64,000 nt of DNA from Planctomycetota bacterium (GTDB taxonomy: Bacteria; Planctomycetota; Planctomycetia; Pirellulales; Pirellulaceae), in NCBI GenBank assembly GCA_963204915.1, contig CAUJHS010000109.1, positions 1 to 64,000 of the forward strand, given 5' to 3'. The translations under genes and the position numbers were made by a program. Position 1 is the first letter of the stretch. Every line of letters begins with the position of its first letter. The notes under the pieces were generated by a model that made no database searches, was not told where the DNA came from, and saw only the letters and a program-made list of their open reading frames with translations. Shown piece after piece: positions 19,375-28,255 of this stretch.

Positions 19375-20520
19375 ATGGGAAACAAGGAACGACGGAAAAA
19401 CAAGATTCGCACCGACTTCCGCAAGAAGCACCAAACCCGGACAAGGCCGCGCGACCTGACGCGCGACTACACCGAAGGCGCCTCGACCAGCGACGCCGCG
19501 CCGCTATCCGAGCGGGTAAGCGGCAAGGGCGATCTAAGCCGCAAGCGGACGGTCATTGGCGCCGAAGTGGAAGGCGAACACGAGGCGGCGGTGAACGTCC
19601 AACTGGAAGTGGATGAGTCACAATGTTTATCAGGCCGCGTGATCACCGTACACGGTTTATCGAGTGTCGTGGCGACGGAGGACGGCGCCACGTATCGATG
19701 CGCCATCCGCAGGCTGTTGAAGTCGCTCGCCATCGACCAGCGCAACGTGCTCGTCACAGGTGACCAGGTGCGTTTTCGCCTGGCCAGCGGGAACGAGGGG
19801 ATCATTGAGCGCGTCGAACCGCGGCGCGGCATCATTAGCCGCACCAGCAAAGGCCGCCAGCATGTGATCGTGGCGAATGTCGATCAATTGCTGATTGTGG
19901 GGAGTGCGGCCCAGCCCGACCTGAAGCCGAATTTGATCGATCGCTTTGTGGTCACCGCGGAGAAATCACACCTCAGGCCAATTGTTTGCATCAATAAGAT
20001 TGACCTGGTCAATCCCGCCGATCTTCAACCCTTTATTGGCGTTTACGGGCAACTTGGCTACCAGGTGCTCCTGCTCTCCGCCGTCACGGGCGTCGGTATC
20101 GACCATTTGCGACACCTACTCCAAGGTCGGCAAACGGCCATTGCGGGGCAAAGCGGCGTGGGCAAGTCTTCGTTGTTGAACGCCGTCGAACCTTCGTTGG
20201 GACTGCGCGTGCGGGAAGTCAGTGAGGAAAACCAAAAAGGACGCCACACAACCACGACGGCGCAGCTCATTCCGCTGGACATGGGAGGATACGTAGTGGA
20301 TACGCCCGGCATTCGCCAGTTTCAACTGTGGGATGTCACGCCGGAAGAAGTGGCCGGGTACTTCCGTGACTTGCGGCCCTATGTGAGCCATTGCCGCTTT
20401 CCCGACTGCACCCACATTCACGAGGACCATTGTGCGGTGAAACACGCCGTGGCCGACGGCCGCGTCGATATGCGCCGCTATGAAAGCTACTGCGGCATCT
20501 TCGCCGGCGAAATGGAGTAG
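19375..20520 (+). CDS. rsgA: Ribosome small-subunit maturation GTPase RsgA
   Basis: 381 residues. It shows the circularly permuted GTPase order: G4 CINKIDLV (about 205) comes before the P-loop [12 protein letters not shown] (about 257), G2 GRHTTTTAQ and G3 [10 protein letters not shown]. The zinc finger follows as C-x4-C-x-H-x5-C (CRFPDCTH ... CAV). RsgA tests and completes 30S subunit maturation, releasing RbfA. An OB-fold occupies about 80-150. The first about 80 residues are an extra, strongly basic and then polar extension ([18 protein letters not shown]) ahead of the OB fold, which may contact rRNA; similar extensions occur in planctomycete homologues as far as I recall. It is convergent with the DUF1854 gene. 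Confidence 0.95.
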   Translation: MGNKERRKNKIRTDFRKKHQTRTRPRDLTRDYTEGASTSDAAPLSERVSGKGDLSRKRTVIGAEVEGEHEAAVNVQLEVDESQCLSGRVITVHGLSSVVATEDGATYRCAIRRLLKSLAIDQRNVLVTGDQVRFRLASGNEGIIERVEPRRGIISRTSKGRQHVIVANVDQLLIVGSAAQPDLKPNLIDRFVVTAEKSHLRPIVCINKIDLVNPADLQPFIGVYGQLGYQVLLLSAVTGVGIDHLRHLLQGRQTAIAGQSGVGKSSLLNAVEPSLGLRVREVSEENQKGRHTTTTAQLIPLDMGGYVVDTPGIRQFQLWDVTPEEVAGYFRDLRPYVSHCRFPDCTHIHEDHCAVKHAVADGRVDMRRYESYCGIFAGEME

Positions 20521-20583
20521 CGCGTTACGGCCGACCGCGTAAAGTTTGCCATACCTCAACGTTGGCGCCGCCTCGGCCGCGGC

Positions 20584-21111
20584 CTAGAGTTGGCGAAGCA
20601 GCCAACGGCGGCTAACCGGGTCGAGCGCGTCCATGTCGGGCACGAGGAACCGCGTGCCGTAAGCGTCCAGGATCAACACGGTGTTGGTTCCCACCAGGCG
20701 CAGGTCGTCGTCGCTGGCGACTGGAAACTGCGTGGGGCCGCGGTCAGTATCGACGAACCATTCCGCGGGAGACGCTCCCGCGGAAATCCGGTGAATCTTC
20801 GTAATCACGGGTAAGAAGTCGCGACTCGAAAGCTCTTCGAACAAGAGGGCGCGGGTTTCGGCGGGAATGTGTTGTGGGTCTTTCACCAACGTGAGTTCTT
20901 TCCCATCCGGCGCCACCAGGCTGATCCACTTTTGCGGCGCGGTGAGGGGAAACAACCGCACGGGCCGCACGCCGAAGACCCGTTCGCCATCGGCATGGGT
21001 AAAGATCAATTGACCCCAGGAGTCTCGCTCCAGAGCGAACTTGCCGTTGGACGTAGGACGGTGCGACGAAGGACGCCCCACCTCATGATGATTGCGTTTT
21101 TTGCGTTTCAT
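20584..21111 (-). CDS. DUF1854 family protein, cyanophycin-associated
   Basis: 175 residues. After a basic N-terminus (KRKKRNHH) comes the DUF1854 body with VRPVRLFPLTAPQKWISLV, DGKELTLVKD, FLPVITKIHRI and the terminal LVGTNTVLILDAYGTRFLVP. No enzymatic motif is known for the family. It starts one base after the stop of the ABC transporter upstream, so the two are translationally coupled, and both are divergent from cphA. DUF1854 proteins recur beside cyanophycin synthetase together with this ABC transporter type, which supports a shared role in cyanophycin handling; the molecular function is unknown. The ATG at 21111 is chosen because the longer frame only re-reads the transporter's end. Confidence 0.85.
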   Translation of the reverse strand: MKRKKRNHHEVGRPSSHRPTSNGKFALERDSWGQLIFTHADGERVFGVRPVRLFPLTAPQKWISLVAPDGKELTLVKDPQHIPAETRALLFEELSSRDFLPVITKIHRISAGASPAEWFVDTDRGPTQFPVASDDDLRLVGTNTVLILDAYGTRFLVPDMDALDPVSRRWLLRQL

Positions 21112-21112
21112 G

Positions 21113-23365
21113 TTATACCGCCTGCGTTTGCGCCATGTCCTGCTGCGCCTGATGCAACCGCAGGTAGAGCTTCGAACTGGCCAAGAGTTCGTCGTGCGAG
21201 CCAATCTCGGCGATCTTTCCATTCTCCAAGACGACCAAGCGATCAGCCCGACGCAGCGTGCTCAGGCGATGCGCGATCGCAATCGTTGTCCGGCCGCGCG
21301 TAAGATTTTCTAGGGCGAGTTGAATTTCACGCTCGGTCTCGGTATCGACCGATGAGGTCGCTTCATCGAGAATCAAAATCTTGGGATCAATCAATAAGGC
21401 GCGGGCAATGCTGATGCGTTGGCGTTCGCCTCCTGAGAGCAATTGACCGCGTTCGCCCACGAGCGAGTCATATCCTTCGGGAAGTCGAAGGATGAATTCA
21501 TGAGCCCGCGCGGCGCGGGCGGCGGCGATGACCTCTTCCCGCGTGGCATGCGGGCGGCCATAGGCGATGTTTTCGGCCACGGTGCCGTAAAACAGAAACG
21601 GCTCTTGAAGGACGAGCCCGATATGGCGACGGTAATCGGCCACCGCGAGCCGGCGAATGTCGATGCCGTCGACGAGGACGACGCCTTCGTCGACGTCGTA
21701 AAAGCGGCACACCAAATTCACAAGCGTTGATTTTCCACCACCGCTTTGCCCCACCAGTCCAATCATTTCGCCGGGTTCGATGGCAAGGTTAACATCGTTG
21801 ATGACCAAACGATGGCCATAACGGAACTTCACGCCGCGCAACTCGATACGGCCTGTGACTTTTTCCAAAGGAACCGGATTTACCGGATCGGCGGCCTTGG
21901 GCTTCTCATCCAACACTTCAAACAATCGATGCGCACTGGCGGCGGCGCGCTGTACGGCGGCCATCATTCGGCTCATCGAGTCGAGCCGGCCGTAAAACCG
22001 AGTGATATATGCGACAAAAGCGGTCAACACGCCTACGGTTAAGCGTTCCGAGAAAATGCCCCAAACGCCAAACGCCCAAACGATTAACAAACCGAAGTCG
22101 GTCAGCAGAGTGACCATGGGCCCAAAGAACGACCAGGTGCGGTTCACGCGATCGTTGGCCGTGAGAATATGTTCATTCGCCACGCGAAATCGCTCGACTT
22201 CCCGATGTTCTTGGGCAAAGGCTTTGACCACGCGAATGCCGGGAATCGTGTCGGCCAACACGCTGGTCATCGCGCCCCAGGCCCGGCTACTGCCGGCAAA
22301 CGCGCCCCGCAGGTTTTGTCGAACCTGATGCACCAGCCAGGCAATCAGGGGCAACGGCCCCAACGTGACCAGCGCTAACCACGGATCAATGCTGATTAAA
22401 ATGATCGACGTCATTACGATCATCAGCAGGTCGCTGGCAAAGTCGATCAAATGGACGGAGAGAAAATAGCATATGCGGTCGGTATCGGTGCCCACCCGGG
22501 AGATTAAATCACCGGTCCGCTTTCTGCCGAAGAACTCCAGAGATAATCGGTGGAGATGAACGTACGTCTGATTGCGTAAGTCAGCACTGATGCGTTCACT
22601 GGCCCACGCCAACACCCACGTGCGCGCCCACCCAAGTAGCCAAGCCAACACCGCGGCGCCCGCGAGACCGCCAAGATACCAGAAGGCCAAGGACATGTGG
22701 ACCGATTCGCCGTTCTGGTAGGGAATCAGCACCTTATCCAAAAGAGGCATGGTCAGGTACGGCGGCACCAAGCCCGCCGCAGTACTGGCCATGGCCAAGA
22801 ATAAGCCTGCCAGGATCACTTTGTACCGGGGACTCGCAAAACGAATCAGTCGGTAAAGCGACTTTCGATCCCCTGGCGTCGTGTCTTCGCCTGAGACAGG
22901 TTCTTCCAGTGCATCGTCATCGTCAAACTGCTCCCCTTGGGGCGCCGGTTTGAATTCGCTTTGGTCTACCGTTTGCAACTGCTGATGCTGCTCAAGGAAA
23001 CGGTGCGCATCCTCCTTTTGAGCACTGGTAAAGCGCCACCGGTAGAGCCAGCCTGACGGACCTTCGAGTTGAAGCGTTCCTGTACCAATGCCTTCAAGGA
23101 TTGACAAACTGAGCGATGGATCGAGCTGCCAGGAACGGCGCGTCACGCCGGCGTTCTGTGCGGCGCCCCCATCGACGTTTTGGCCGGGTTCGATTCCAAT
23201 AATGCGTTGTGTGGTCAAAGCCGCCACACGAATCGAATACCGCATTTCGGCGGTTAAGTCGGCCGTAAACCATGCGCAAACGGTTTCACCGGGCGCAAGC
23301 ATGGTTTCCACCTCATGCCGCATCTGGGCGAGATCAGGGCCGAGTCCTTCGGTCGATGGTCGCAA
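21113..23365 (-). CDS. ABC transporter permease-ATPase, cyanophycin-associated
   Basis: 750 residues, half-transporter of the exporter (type IV) fold. Residues about 15-130 form a soluble domain resembling a bacterial PH-like fold (MRYSIRVAALTTQRIIGIEP). Six membrane helices span about 183-465 and the nucleotide-binding domain about 505-740, fully canonical: Walker A GQSGGGKST (539-547), Q-loop VLQEPFLF, signature LLSGGERQR (642-650), Walker B ILILDEATSSVD (663-674) and H-loop IAIAHRL. The start is TTG at 23365 with GAGGG just upstream; an ATG at 23323 is the alternative. Divergence from cphA by about 200 bases and coupling to DUF1854 suggest it moves a cyanophycin precursor, product or an associated compound. 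The substrate is not known. Confidence 0.9.
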   Translation of the reverse strand: MRPSTEGLGPDLAQMRHEVETMLAPGETVCAWFTADLTAEMRYSIRVAALTTQRIIGIEPGQNVDGGAAQNAGVTRRSWQLDPSLSLSILEGIGTGTLQLEGPSGWLYRWRFTSAQKEDAHRFLEQHQQLQTVDQSEFKPAPQGEQFDDDDALEEPVSGEDTTPGDRKSLYRLIRFASPRYKVILAGLFLAMASTAAGLVPPYLTMPLLDKVLIPYQNGESVHMSLAFWYLGGLAGAAVLAWLLGWARTWVLAWASERISADLRNQTYVHLHRLSLEFFGRKRTGDLISRVGTDTDRICYFLSVHLIDFASDLLMIVMTSIILISIDPWLALVTLGPLPLIAWLVHQVRQNLRGAFAGSSRAWGAMTSVLADTIPGIRVVKAFAQEHREVERFRVANEHILTANDRVNRTWSFFGPMVTLLTDFGLLIVWAFGVWGIFSERLTVGVLTAFVAYITRFYGRLDSMSRMMAAVQRAAASAHRLFEVLDEKPKAADPVNPVPLEKVTGRIELRGVKFRYGHRLVINDVNLAIEPGEMIGLVGQSGGGKSTLVNLVCRFYDVDEGVVLVDGIDIRRLAVADYRRHIGLVLQEPFLFYGTVAENIAYGRPHATREEVIAAARAARAHEFILRLPEGYDSLVGERGQLLSGGERQRISIARALLIDPKILILDEATSSVDTETEREIQLALENLTRGRTTIAIAHRLSTLRRADRLVVLENGKIAEIGSHDELLASSKLYLRLHQAQQDMAQTQAV

Positions 23366-23573
23366 CGCAAAGCTCCCTCTTCAAGAACCTATGGAGAGGA
23401 ACATTATACCTGAACCGGCGTTTCCGGCACGATCGAATTTGCAAAGCGAGCGCCAATGAACTTTTAACCCACCTGAAACGTAACGTTAGCCGGTCTCTTA
23501 ACCACTCCAGGTTAGAGTCCGTGCGGTTAGCCGCTACCCCACATCAGAACAGAGAAACTTGAGTCGAGGCAAT
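23366..23573. promoter_or_regulatory. Divergent control region between the ABC/DUF1854 pair and cphA
   Basis: 208 bases that must drive both sides of the cyanophycin module. The octamer GTTAGCCG occurs twice on the plus strand (23485-23492 and 23526-23533), with a further GTTAG at 23511-23515. They could be operator half-sites; no confident -35/-10 pair was found. Confidence 0.35.
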
Positions 23574-26201
23574 ATGGAATTCCGCACTGTTTTAGCGCTG
23601 CGTGGTCCGAATCTTTGGGCGAATTTCCCCGTGCTGGAAGCCTGGGTCGATTTGGGCGATCTGAAGGATACTTCCTCGGAAATGGTCCCAGGCTTCACCG
23701 ATCAGTTAATGGCCTGGCTACCAGGATTGATTGAGCATCGGTGCAGCGTTGGCCGGCGGGGCGGCTTTCTCGAACGATTGCACCGCGGCACGTATCCCGC
23801 GCATATCTTGGAGCATGTGACGCTCGAACTGCAAACCCTGGCTGGGTCGAACGTTGGATACGGCCGCGCCCGGGAAACCTCGGAAGAAGGGGTCTACAAA
23901 GTGGTCGTGCGTTACGAGGAGGAATCGCTGGCGCGCGAATGTTTGCGCGTGGGGCGCGACCTTGTCCTGGCCGCCTTTCATCAACAACCGTTTGATGCCG
24001 CGGCTGAGATCGAGCGCTTACGCGATTTGGGCGAGCGAGTTCTACTGGGCCCGAGCACGCGTTCCATTGTGGAAGCGGCCGCGCAGCGCGGCATTCCGAC
24101 GCGCCGCTTAAATACGGCCAGTCTGGTTCAATTGGGGTATGGCAAGCAGATTCGACGTATTCGCGCCGCCGAAACGGACGCCACCGGCTCCATCGCCGAG
24201 TCGATCGCGCAGGATAAAGATCTCACTCGGCAACTTCTTCAGGAAGCGGGAATTCCCGTTCCTCAGGGACGTCCCGTCGAGTCGGCCGACGAAGCCTGGG
24301 AAGTCGCACAATCGCTCGGACTACCCGTGGTGGTCAAACCGCAAGACGGTAACCAAGGGCGGGGCGTGGCCACCGGCCTGACCACCGAAGCCCAAGTGCG
24401 AAGTGCGTTTCAAGCGGCGCGCGAGGAAAGTTCCGACATTGTCGTCGAGCGCCATATTCACGGATGCGACCACCGCTTGCTAGTGGTGGGCAATCGAGTT
24501 GTGGCGGCGGCTCGACGTGAGCCCCCCCAAGTGATTGGCGACGGCGTGCATACCATTGCCGAACTAGTCGAGCAGGTGAACGCCGATCCTCGTCGTGGCG
24601 AACACCATGGGACCGTGCTAAGTCGAATTCGTTTGGATCAAATCGCTTGCGATACCTTGGCCGAATATGGGTTCACCCCCGCGAGTGTACCCAACGCGGG
24701 AGTCAAAGTACTGATTCGCCGCAACGGCAACCTTAGCACGGGCGGAACTGCTGTGGATGTAACCGACAAAGTACATCCTGAGGTAGCCCGCCGAGTGGTG
24801 GAGGCAGTGCGTGTCGTAGGTCTGGACATTTCCGGCGTCGATGTCGTGGCTACTGACATCGGCCTTCCGCTCGAAGCGCAAGGCGGCGCCATTATCGAGG
24901 TCAACGCTGCGCCGGGTTTACGAATGCACTTGGCTCCTTCGGAAGGAGAACCGCGCCCTGTGGGACAAGCGATTGTCGATCTGCTGTATCCGGCGGGGCA
25001 AGCCGGTCGCATTCCCATCATCGCCGTAACAGGCGTAAACGGAAAAACCACAACGACGCGCATGATCGCTCACATCATGCGTGGAACGGGGCGCACCGTC
25101 GGAATGACGTGCAGTGATGGAATTTTCCTCGGGCAGCGACGTATCGACGACGGCGATTGCAGCGGACCCAAGAGCGCCCGCGCTGTGCTTTCCAACCCGA
25201 TCATCGAAGCGGCCGTGCTGGAAACGGCCCGCGGCGGAATTCTGCGCGAGGGGCTTGGGTTTGACCGTTGCGATGTAGGCGTCGTCACCAACATCGGCGA
25301 AGGCGATCACCTGGGTCTGTGCGACATTCACACCTTGGAAGACCTCGCTCGGGTGAAGCGCGTGGTGGTGGAAGCCGTTGCGCCTACGGGAGTTGCGGTG
25401 CTGAATGCCGAAGACCCCCTCGTGGCGGCCATGGCTGAGAAGTGCCCCGGCTCGGTGATCTACTTCGCGCTGGACTCGGAAAACGCCGTGCTGAAAGAAC
25501 ATCGGCAAAAGGGGGGCCGGGCGGTGTTCGTACGCGGCAATGTGGTATTGGCCAGCGGTACGCAAGATATTCCCATCATCTCGGTCGAGCAAATCCCGCT
25601 CACCCAAGGCGGCCGTATTCGCTTTCAGGTCGAAAACACCTTGGCTGCGGTCGCTGCGGCTTGGGGAGCGGGCGTGCCCGTGGAAACGATCATCCACCGG
25701 CTCCAGCAGTTCGATTCAAGCCTGGACTTGGCGCCGGGACGCTTCAACCTGCTCGAATGGAACGGCGCGACCGTGATTCTGGATTATGGCCATAACGCCT
25801 CCGCCTTGGCCGCGCTGATCGAAGCGTTAGACGAGTTTCCCCAATCGACTCGTAGCATTGTATATTCAACCGCGGGAGATCGTCGCGATGAAGACATGGT
25901 CCGGCAGGGTCAACTCTTAGGCGCCGGGTTTGATCGGGTCGTGTTGTATGAAGATCACTACCGTCGCGGCCGGCAGGAGGGGGAGATCATTGGCTTGCTC
26001 CGCCGAGGCATGTCCGCCGGTTCTCGCGTGCGAGAAATCTTCGAAGTGCATGGCGCTTTGAAAGCCGTGGATCAAGGCCTCGCGCTAGTGCGTCCTGGAG
26101 AGCTGTTGGTTGTGCAGGCCGACGAAGTTCACGAAAGCGTCGAATACATGCGTCGGCGCCTGACGGAGCAACGGGAAGCGGCGCCGGCGGGAACGCGCTA
26201 A
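23574..26201 (+). CDS. cphA: Cyanophycin synthetase CphA
   Basis: 875 residues, matching the usual 870-900. The N-terminal domain (about 1-160, including HILEHVTLELQTLAG) is followed by an ATP-grasp module (VVVKPQDGNQGRGVATG about 249-265; VVERHIHGCDHRLLVVG; IIEVNAAPGLRMH). A Mur-ligase-like module then follows with P-loop VTGVNGKTTTT (about 485-495), ETARGGILREGLGF, VVTNIGEGDHLG and a closing VILDYGHNASAL. CphA builds the storage polymer multi-L-arginyl-poly-L-aspartate by adding Asp then Arg with ATP, and its two ATPase modules are both intact. A GAGG ribosome site sits just before the ATG at 23574; an upstream in-frame TTG is less likely. No cyanophycinase is in the window. Confidence 0.96.
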   Translation: MEFRTVLALRGPNLWANFPVLEAWVDLGDLKDTSSEMVPGFTDQLMAWLPGLIEHRCSVGRRGGFLERLHRGTYPAHILEHVTLELQTLAGSNVGYGRARETSEEGVYKVVVRYEEESLARECLRVGRDLVLAAFHQQPFDAAAEIERLRDLGERVLLGPSTRSIVEAAAQRGIPTRRLNTASLVQLGYGKQIRRIRAAETDATGSIAESIAQDKDLTRQLLQEAGIPVPQGRPVESADEAWEVAQSLGLPVVVKPQDGNQGRGVATGLTTEAQVRSAFQAAREESSDIVVERHIHGCDHRLLVVGNRVVAAARREPPQVIGDGVHTIAELVEQVNADPRRGEHHGTVLSRIRLDQIACDTLAEYGFTPASVPNAGVKVLIRRNGNLSTGGTAVDVTDKVHPEVARRVVEAVRVVGLDISGVDVVATDIGLPLEAQGGAIIEVNAAPGLRMHLAPSEGEPRPVGQAIVDLLYPAGQAGRIPIIAVTGVNGKTTTTRMIAHIMRGTGRTVGMTCSDGIFLGQRRIDDGDCSGPKSARAVLSNPIIEAAVLETARGGILREGLGFDRCDVGVVTNIGEGDHLGLCDIHTLEDLARVKRVVVEAVAPTGVAVLNAEDPLVAAMAEKCPGSVIYFALDSENAVLKEHRQKGGRAVFVRGNVVLASGTQDIPIISVEQIPLTQGGRIRFQVENTLAAVAAAWGAGVPVETIIHRLQQFDSSLDLAPGRFNLLEWNGATVILDYGHNASALAALIEALDEFPQSTRSIVYSTAGDRRDEDMVRQGQLLGAGFDRVVLYEDHYRRGRQEGEIIGLLRRGMSAGSRVREIFEVHGALKAVDQGLALVRPGELLVVQADEVHESVEYMRRRLTEQREAAPAGTR

Positions 26202-26581
26202 TGCGACGCTCCTGACCAAACATCAATGTCGAAGGGGTTACTCGCCAGCGGGTAACCCCTTCGCTTTGCGCAGGCGGACATTTTTGGCGGCGCCCAAGCC
26301 GGCCGGCCTTGCGCTGCAAATTTCTTACTTTCAAGCGACGCGTCGTAAGATTTGCGACATTCGCCGGTCCCAACGGTGCGTTGCGCGTCGTTTATCGATA
26401 ACGCCGCGAATTCCTATAGGCCCTCTGTCGCAAAAATTCCGATATTTCGGTGTGAACCAGGAGACGGTTGCGTCGTCTAATTGATTGAAGGGCGTAACTT
26501 CCCGTTCTTCAACCCGCCTCGCGAGCTTGACCCCCTCGCACATTCGCCGTTGCCTTGCCGCGGCGCACCTGGAGCATAACC
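26202..26581. other. Intergenic region between cphA and the hisE-hisG group
   Basis: 380 bases. It begins with the cphA terminator hairpin (annotated separately). The remainder is less GC-rich around 26320-26470 and probably carries the promoter for the small ORF, hisE and hisG downstream. No other structure was recognised. Confidence 0.45.
26230..26263 (+). terminator. Terminator hairpin of cphA
   Basis: Perfect 12-base stem, CGAAGGGGTTAC (26230-26241) with GTAACCCCTTCG (26252-26263), around a 10-base loop and followed by CTTT. It lies 29 bases after the cphA stop. The T-run is short, but the stem is very stable. Confidence 0.7.
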
Positions 26582-26788
26582 ATGAACGAACCGGGCCCCG
26601 TTGCCTTAGAAGTCTCCTTGGGAGAAGGCGAAATCTTCGGCCGCATCCATGTCGATCTGGTGGCGTATTGCGAAATGGATGCCTGGATGGACGCGCAAGT
26701 CGAGCAATTGATCGCTCGCTGGCTTCATTTGGCGGCGCCCGGCGCGGCGCGCTCGCGGCGCTCCTCTGCCCTCGGTCAGGGGTCTTGA
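26582..26788 (+). CDS. Small acidic hypothetical protein upstream of hisE
   Basis: 68 residues, function unrecognised. It has a TGGAGC ribosome-site-like sequence 7-12 bases before the ATG and a compact, coding-like composition: GPVALEVSLGEGEIFGRIHV, then DLVAYCEMDAWMDAQVEQLI and an amphipathic helix ending in WLHLAAP, with a basic Arg/Ser tail. It precedes hisE by 85 bases on the same strand and so may share its transcript. The regular hydrophobic pattern argues for a real folded peptide rather than chance; no family is known to me. Confidence 0.5.
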   Translation: MNEPGPVALEVSLGEGEIFGRIHVDLVAYCEMDAWMDAQVEQLIARWLHLAAPGAARSRRSSALGQGS

Positions 26789-26873
26789 TATACTAAAACG
26801 TGTCGCGGCAGGCGGCTGGCTTGCCAAAAACACACCGCAAGCGGAACGCTTGCCCAACGGGGAAGGCGCTCCC

Positions 26874-27221
26874 ATGCCTCACGAATCGTCGGTCCTCGCC
26901 CAGTTAATGGCGGTCATCGAAGACCGCAAGCAAAATCCCCCGCCGCGGTCGTACACCACTTCGCTTTTCGCGGCAGGAACAGAGAAAATCGGCAAAAAGA
27001 TTCGTGAAGAAGCAAACGAAGTCGTCGAAGCCGCGGGGGAAACCGGTGAAGCGGGTCGGCAGCATCTCATTTATGAAGCCGGTGATTTGCTTTACCATTT
27101 GTGTGTGATGCTCGCACACCGCGATGTGCGCTTGGAAGAAGTGGAGCGCGAACTTGCCCGGCGGTTTGGCGTCTCGGGCCTGGACGAGAAGGAATCGCGG
27201 GGACAAAATGCAACCTCGTAG
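26874..27221 (+). CDS. hisE: Phosphoribosyl-ATP pyrophosphohydrolase HisE
   Basis: 115 residues, standing alone rather than fused to HisI. It hydrolyses phosphoribosyl-ATP to phosphoribosyl-AMP, the second step of histidine synthesis. Its MazG-like helical core is evident: SYTTSLFAAGTEKIGKKIREE, where the EExxEV motif continues as EEANEVVEAA, then LIYEAGDLLYHLCVML, supplying the metal-binding acidic residues. The ATG at 26874 follows GGAAGG; an upstream TTG at 26850 is possible. hisG follows 81 bases downstream. The order hisE-hisG places steps 2 and 1 together while the rest of the pathway is elsewhere. Confidence 0.94.
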   Translation: MPHESSVLAQLMAVIEDRKQNPPPRSYTTSLFAAGTEKIGKKIREEANEVVEAAGETGEAGRQHLIYEAGDLLYHLCVMLAHRDVRLEEVERELARRFGVSGLDEKESRGQNATS

Positions 27222-27302
27222 GACGGATAGCCCATTCGTCCCCCTTCTGACTGGAAGCAAACACCTCCCGCCCCGAACGATACGGCGACCCACCTTCGTT
27301 GC

Positions 27303-28154
27303 ATGAACAATCTTCGCATTGGCGTTCCCAGCAAGGGCCGGCTGGCCGAATTGGCCGAAGAACTGCTGAACCAAGCCGGACTGAACTTCCGCAGGCAAGA
27401 CCGCTCGCTGTTTGCTCGCGTGCGGGACATGCCCATTGATGTGACCTTTCTACGTCCTGACGACATGCCGCTCCTTTGCGCCGAGGGCGCGATTGATCTG
27501 GGCGTCACGGGCAGCGATCTCGTGGGCGAAAGCGGCGTCGAGCTGGTCGAACGGCTTCGGCTAGGTGTGGGCAAATGCCGCCTGGCAATTTGCGTGCCCG
27601 AAGAAAGCGACTTTCATCAGCCGTCGGAGTTGGGGGGGTGTCGAATCGCCACGAGTTTCCCCCGCATCACGGAACAATACCTTCGCTCGCACGGCGTCGA
27701 TGTCCATTTGGTGCCCATCACCGGTTCGGTCGAAGTGATGATCGCGCTGGGTGTGGCTGAGGCGATTGTCGACCTAGTGGAAACCGGCAGCACGTTGGCG
27801 GCGAATCGGTTACGCATTCTCGACGAGATCGGCCGGTACGAGACGGTGCTAGTTCAAAACCCAGACCGCCGACATCCGGAGCTTGCCGACCGAGTTGTGC
27901 GACGTCTCGAAGGCGTGGTGATCGCCCGCAGTTATTCGCTGCTGGAATACAACATTCCTCGCTCAAAATTGGCCGAGGCGGAAATCATCACGCCTGGTTT
28001 CAATTCGCCGACCGTGAATCCTTTGGAAGACCCTGCCTGGTGCGCCATTCGCGTGATGGTTCGCCGGGGCGACGTAATTTCGGTCATGGAGCGTTTGGAA
28101 GTGCTCGGCGCCTCGGCCATTCTGGAAACGCAAATCACGAACTGCCGGCTGTAG
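27303..28154 (+). CDS. hisG: ATP phosphoribosyltransferase HisG, long form
   Basis: 283 residues, the hexameric long form with a C-terminal regulatory domain, so no HisZ partner is needed. It joins ATP and PRPP in the first, feedback-inhibited step of histidine synthesis. Catalytic-domain landmarks: LRIGVPSKGRLAELAEELL at the start, LGVTGSDLVGE (about 62-72), RIATSFPRIT and the PRPP loop region AEAIVDLVETGSTLAANRL (about 152-170). The ACT-like regulatory domain covers about 215-280 (NSPTVNPLEDPAWCAIRVMV), where histidine would bind. It follows hisE on the same strand. Confidence 0.95.
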   Translation: MNNLRIGVPSKGRLAELAEELLNQAGLNFRRQDRSLFARVRDMPIDVTFLRPDDMPLLCAEGAIDLGVTGSDLVGESGVELVERLRLGVGKCRLAICVPEESDFHQPSELGGCRIATSFPRITEQYLRSHGVDVHLVPITGSVEVMIALGVAEAIVDLVETGSTLAANRLRILDEIGRYETVLVQNPDRRHPELADRVVRRLEGVVIARSYSLLEYNIPRSKLAEAEIITPGFNSPTVNPLEDPAWCAIRVMVRRGDVISVMERLEVLGASAILETQITNCRL

Positions 28155-28215
28155 CGTGGTCCCGTCGGCGCGCCGCTCCACGCGAGATTCGGCGCTGCGA
28201 GCGATGACCGTGTGA

Positions 28216-28232
28216 CGCCCGCAATGCGGGCG
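28216..28232. terminator. Hairpin between convergent hisG and TIM-barrel isomerase genes
   Basis: CGCCCGC (28216-28222), loop AAT, GCGGGCG (28226-28232), followed on the plus strand by ACGTTTCATTT. A 7-base all-GC stem in a convergent gap, plausibly a bidirectional terminator with a weak T-rich tail on the plus side only. Confidence 0.5.
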
Positions 28233-28255
28233 ACGTTTCATTTAGCTTCGCCGAA

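Noticed and set aside
24918-25697. 259-codon open frame antisense to cphA
   Set aside because: Lies wholly within the Mur-ligase-like half of cphA, with no recognisable domain.
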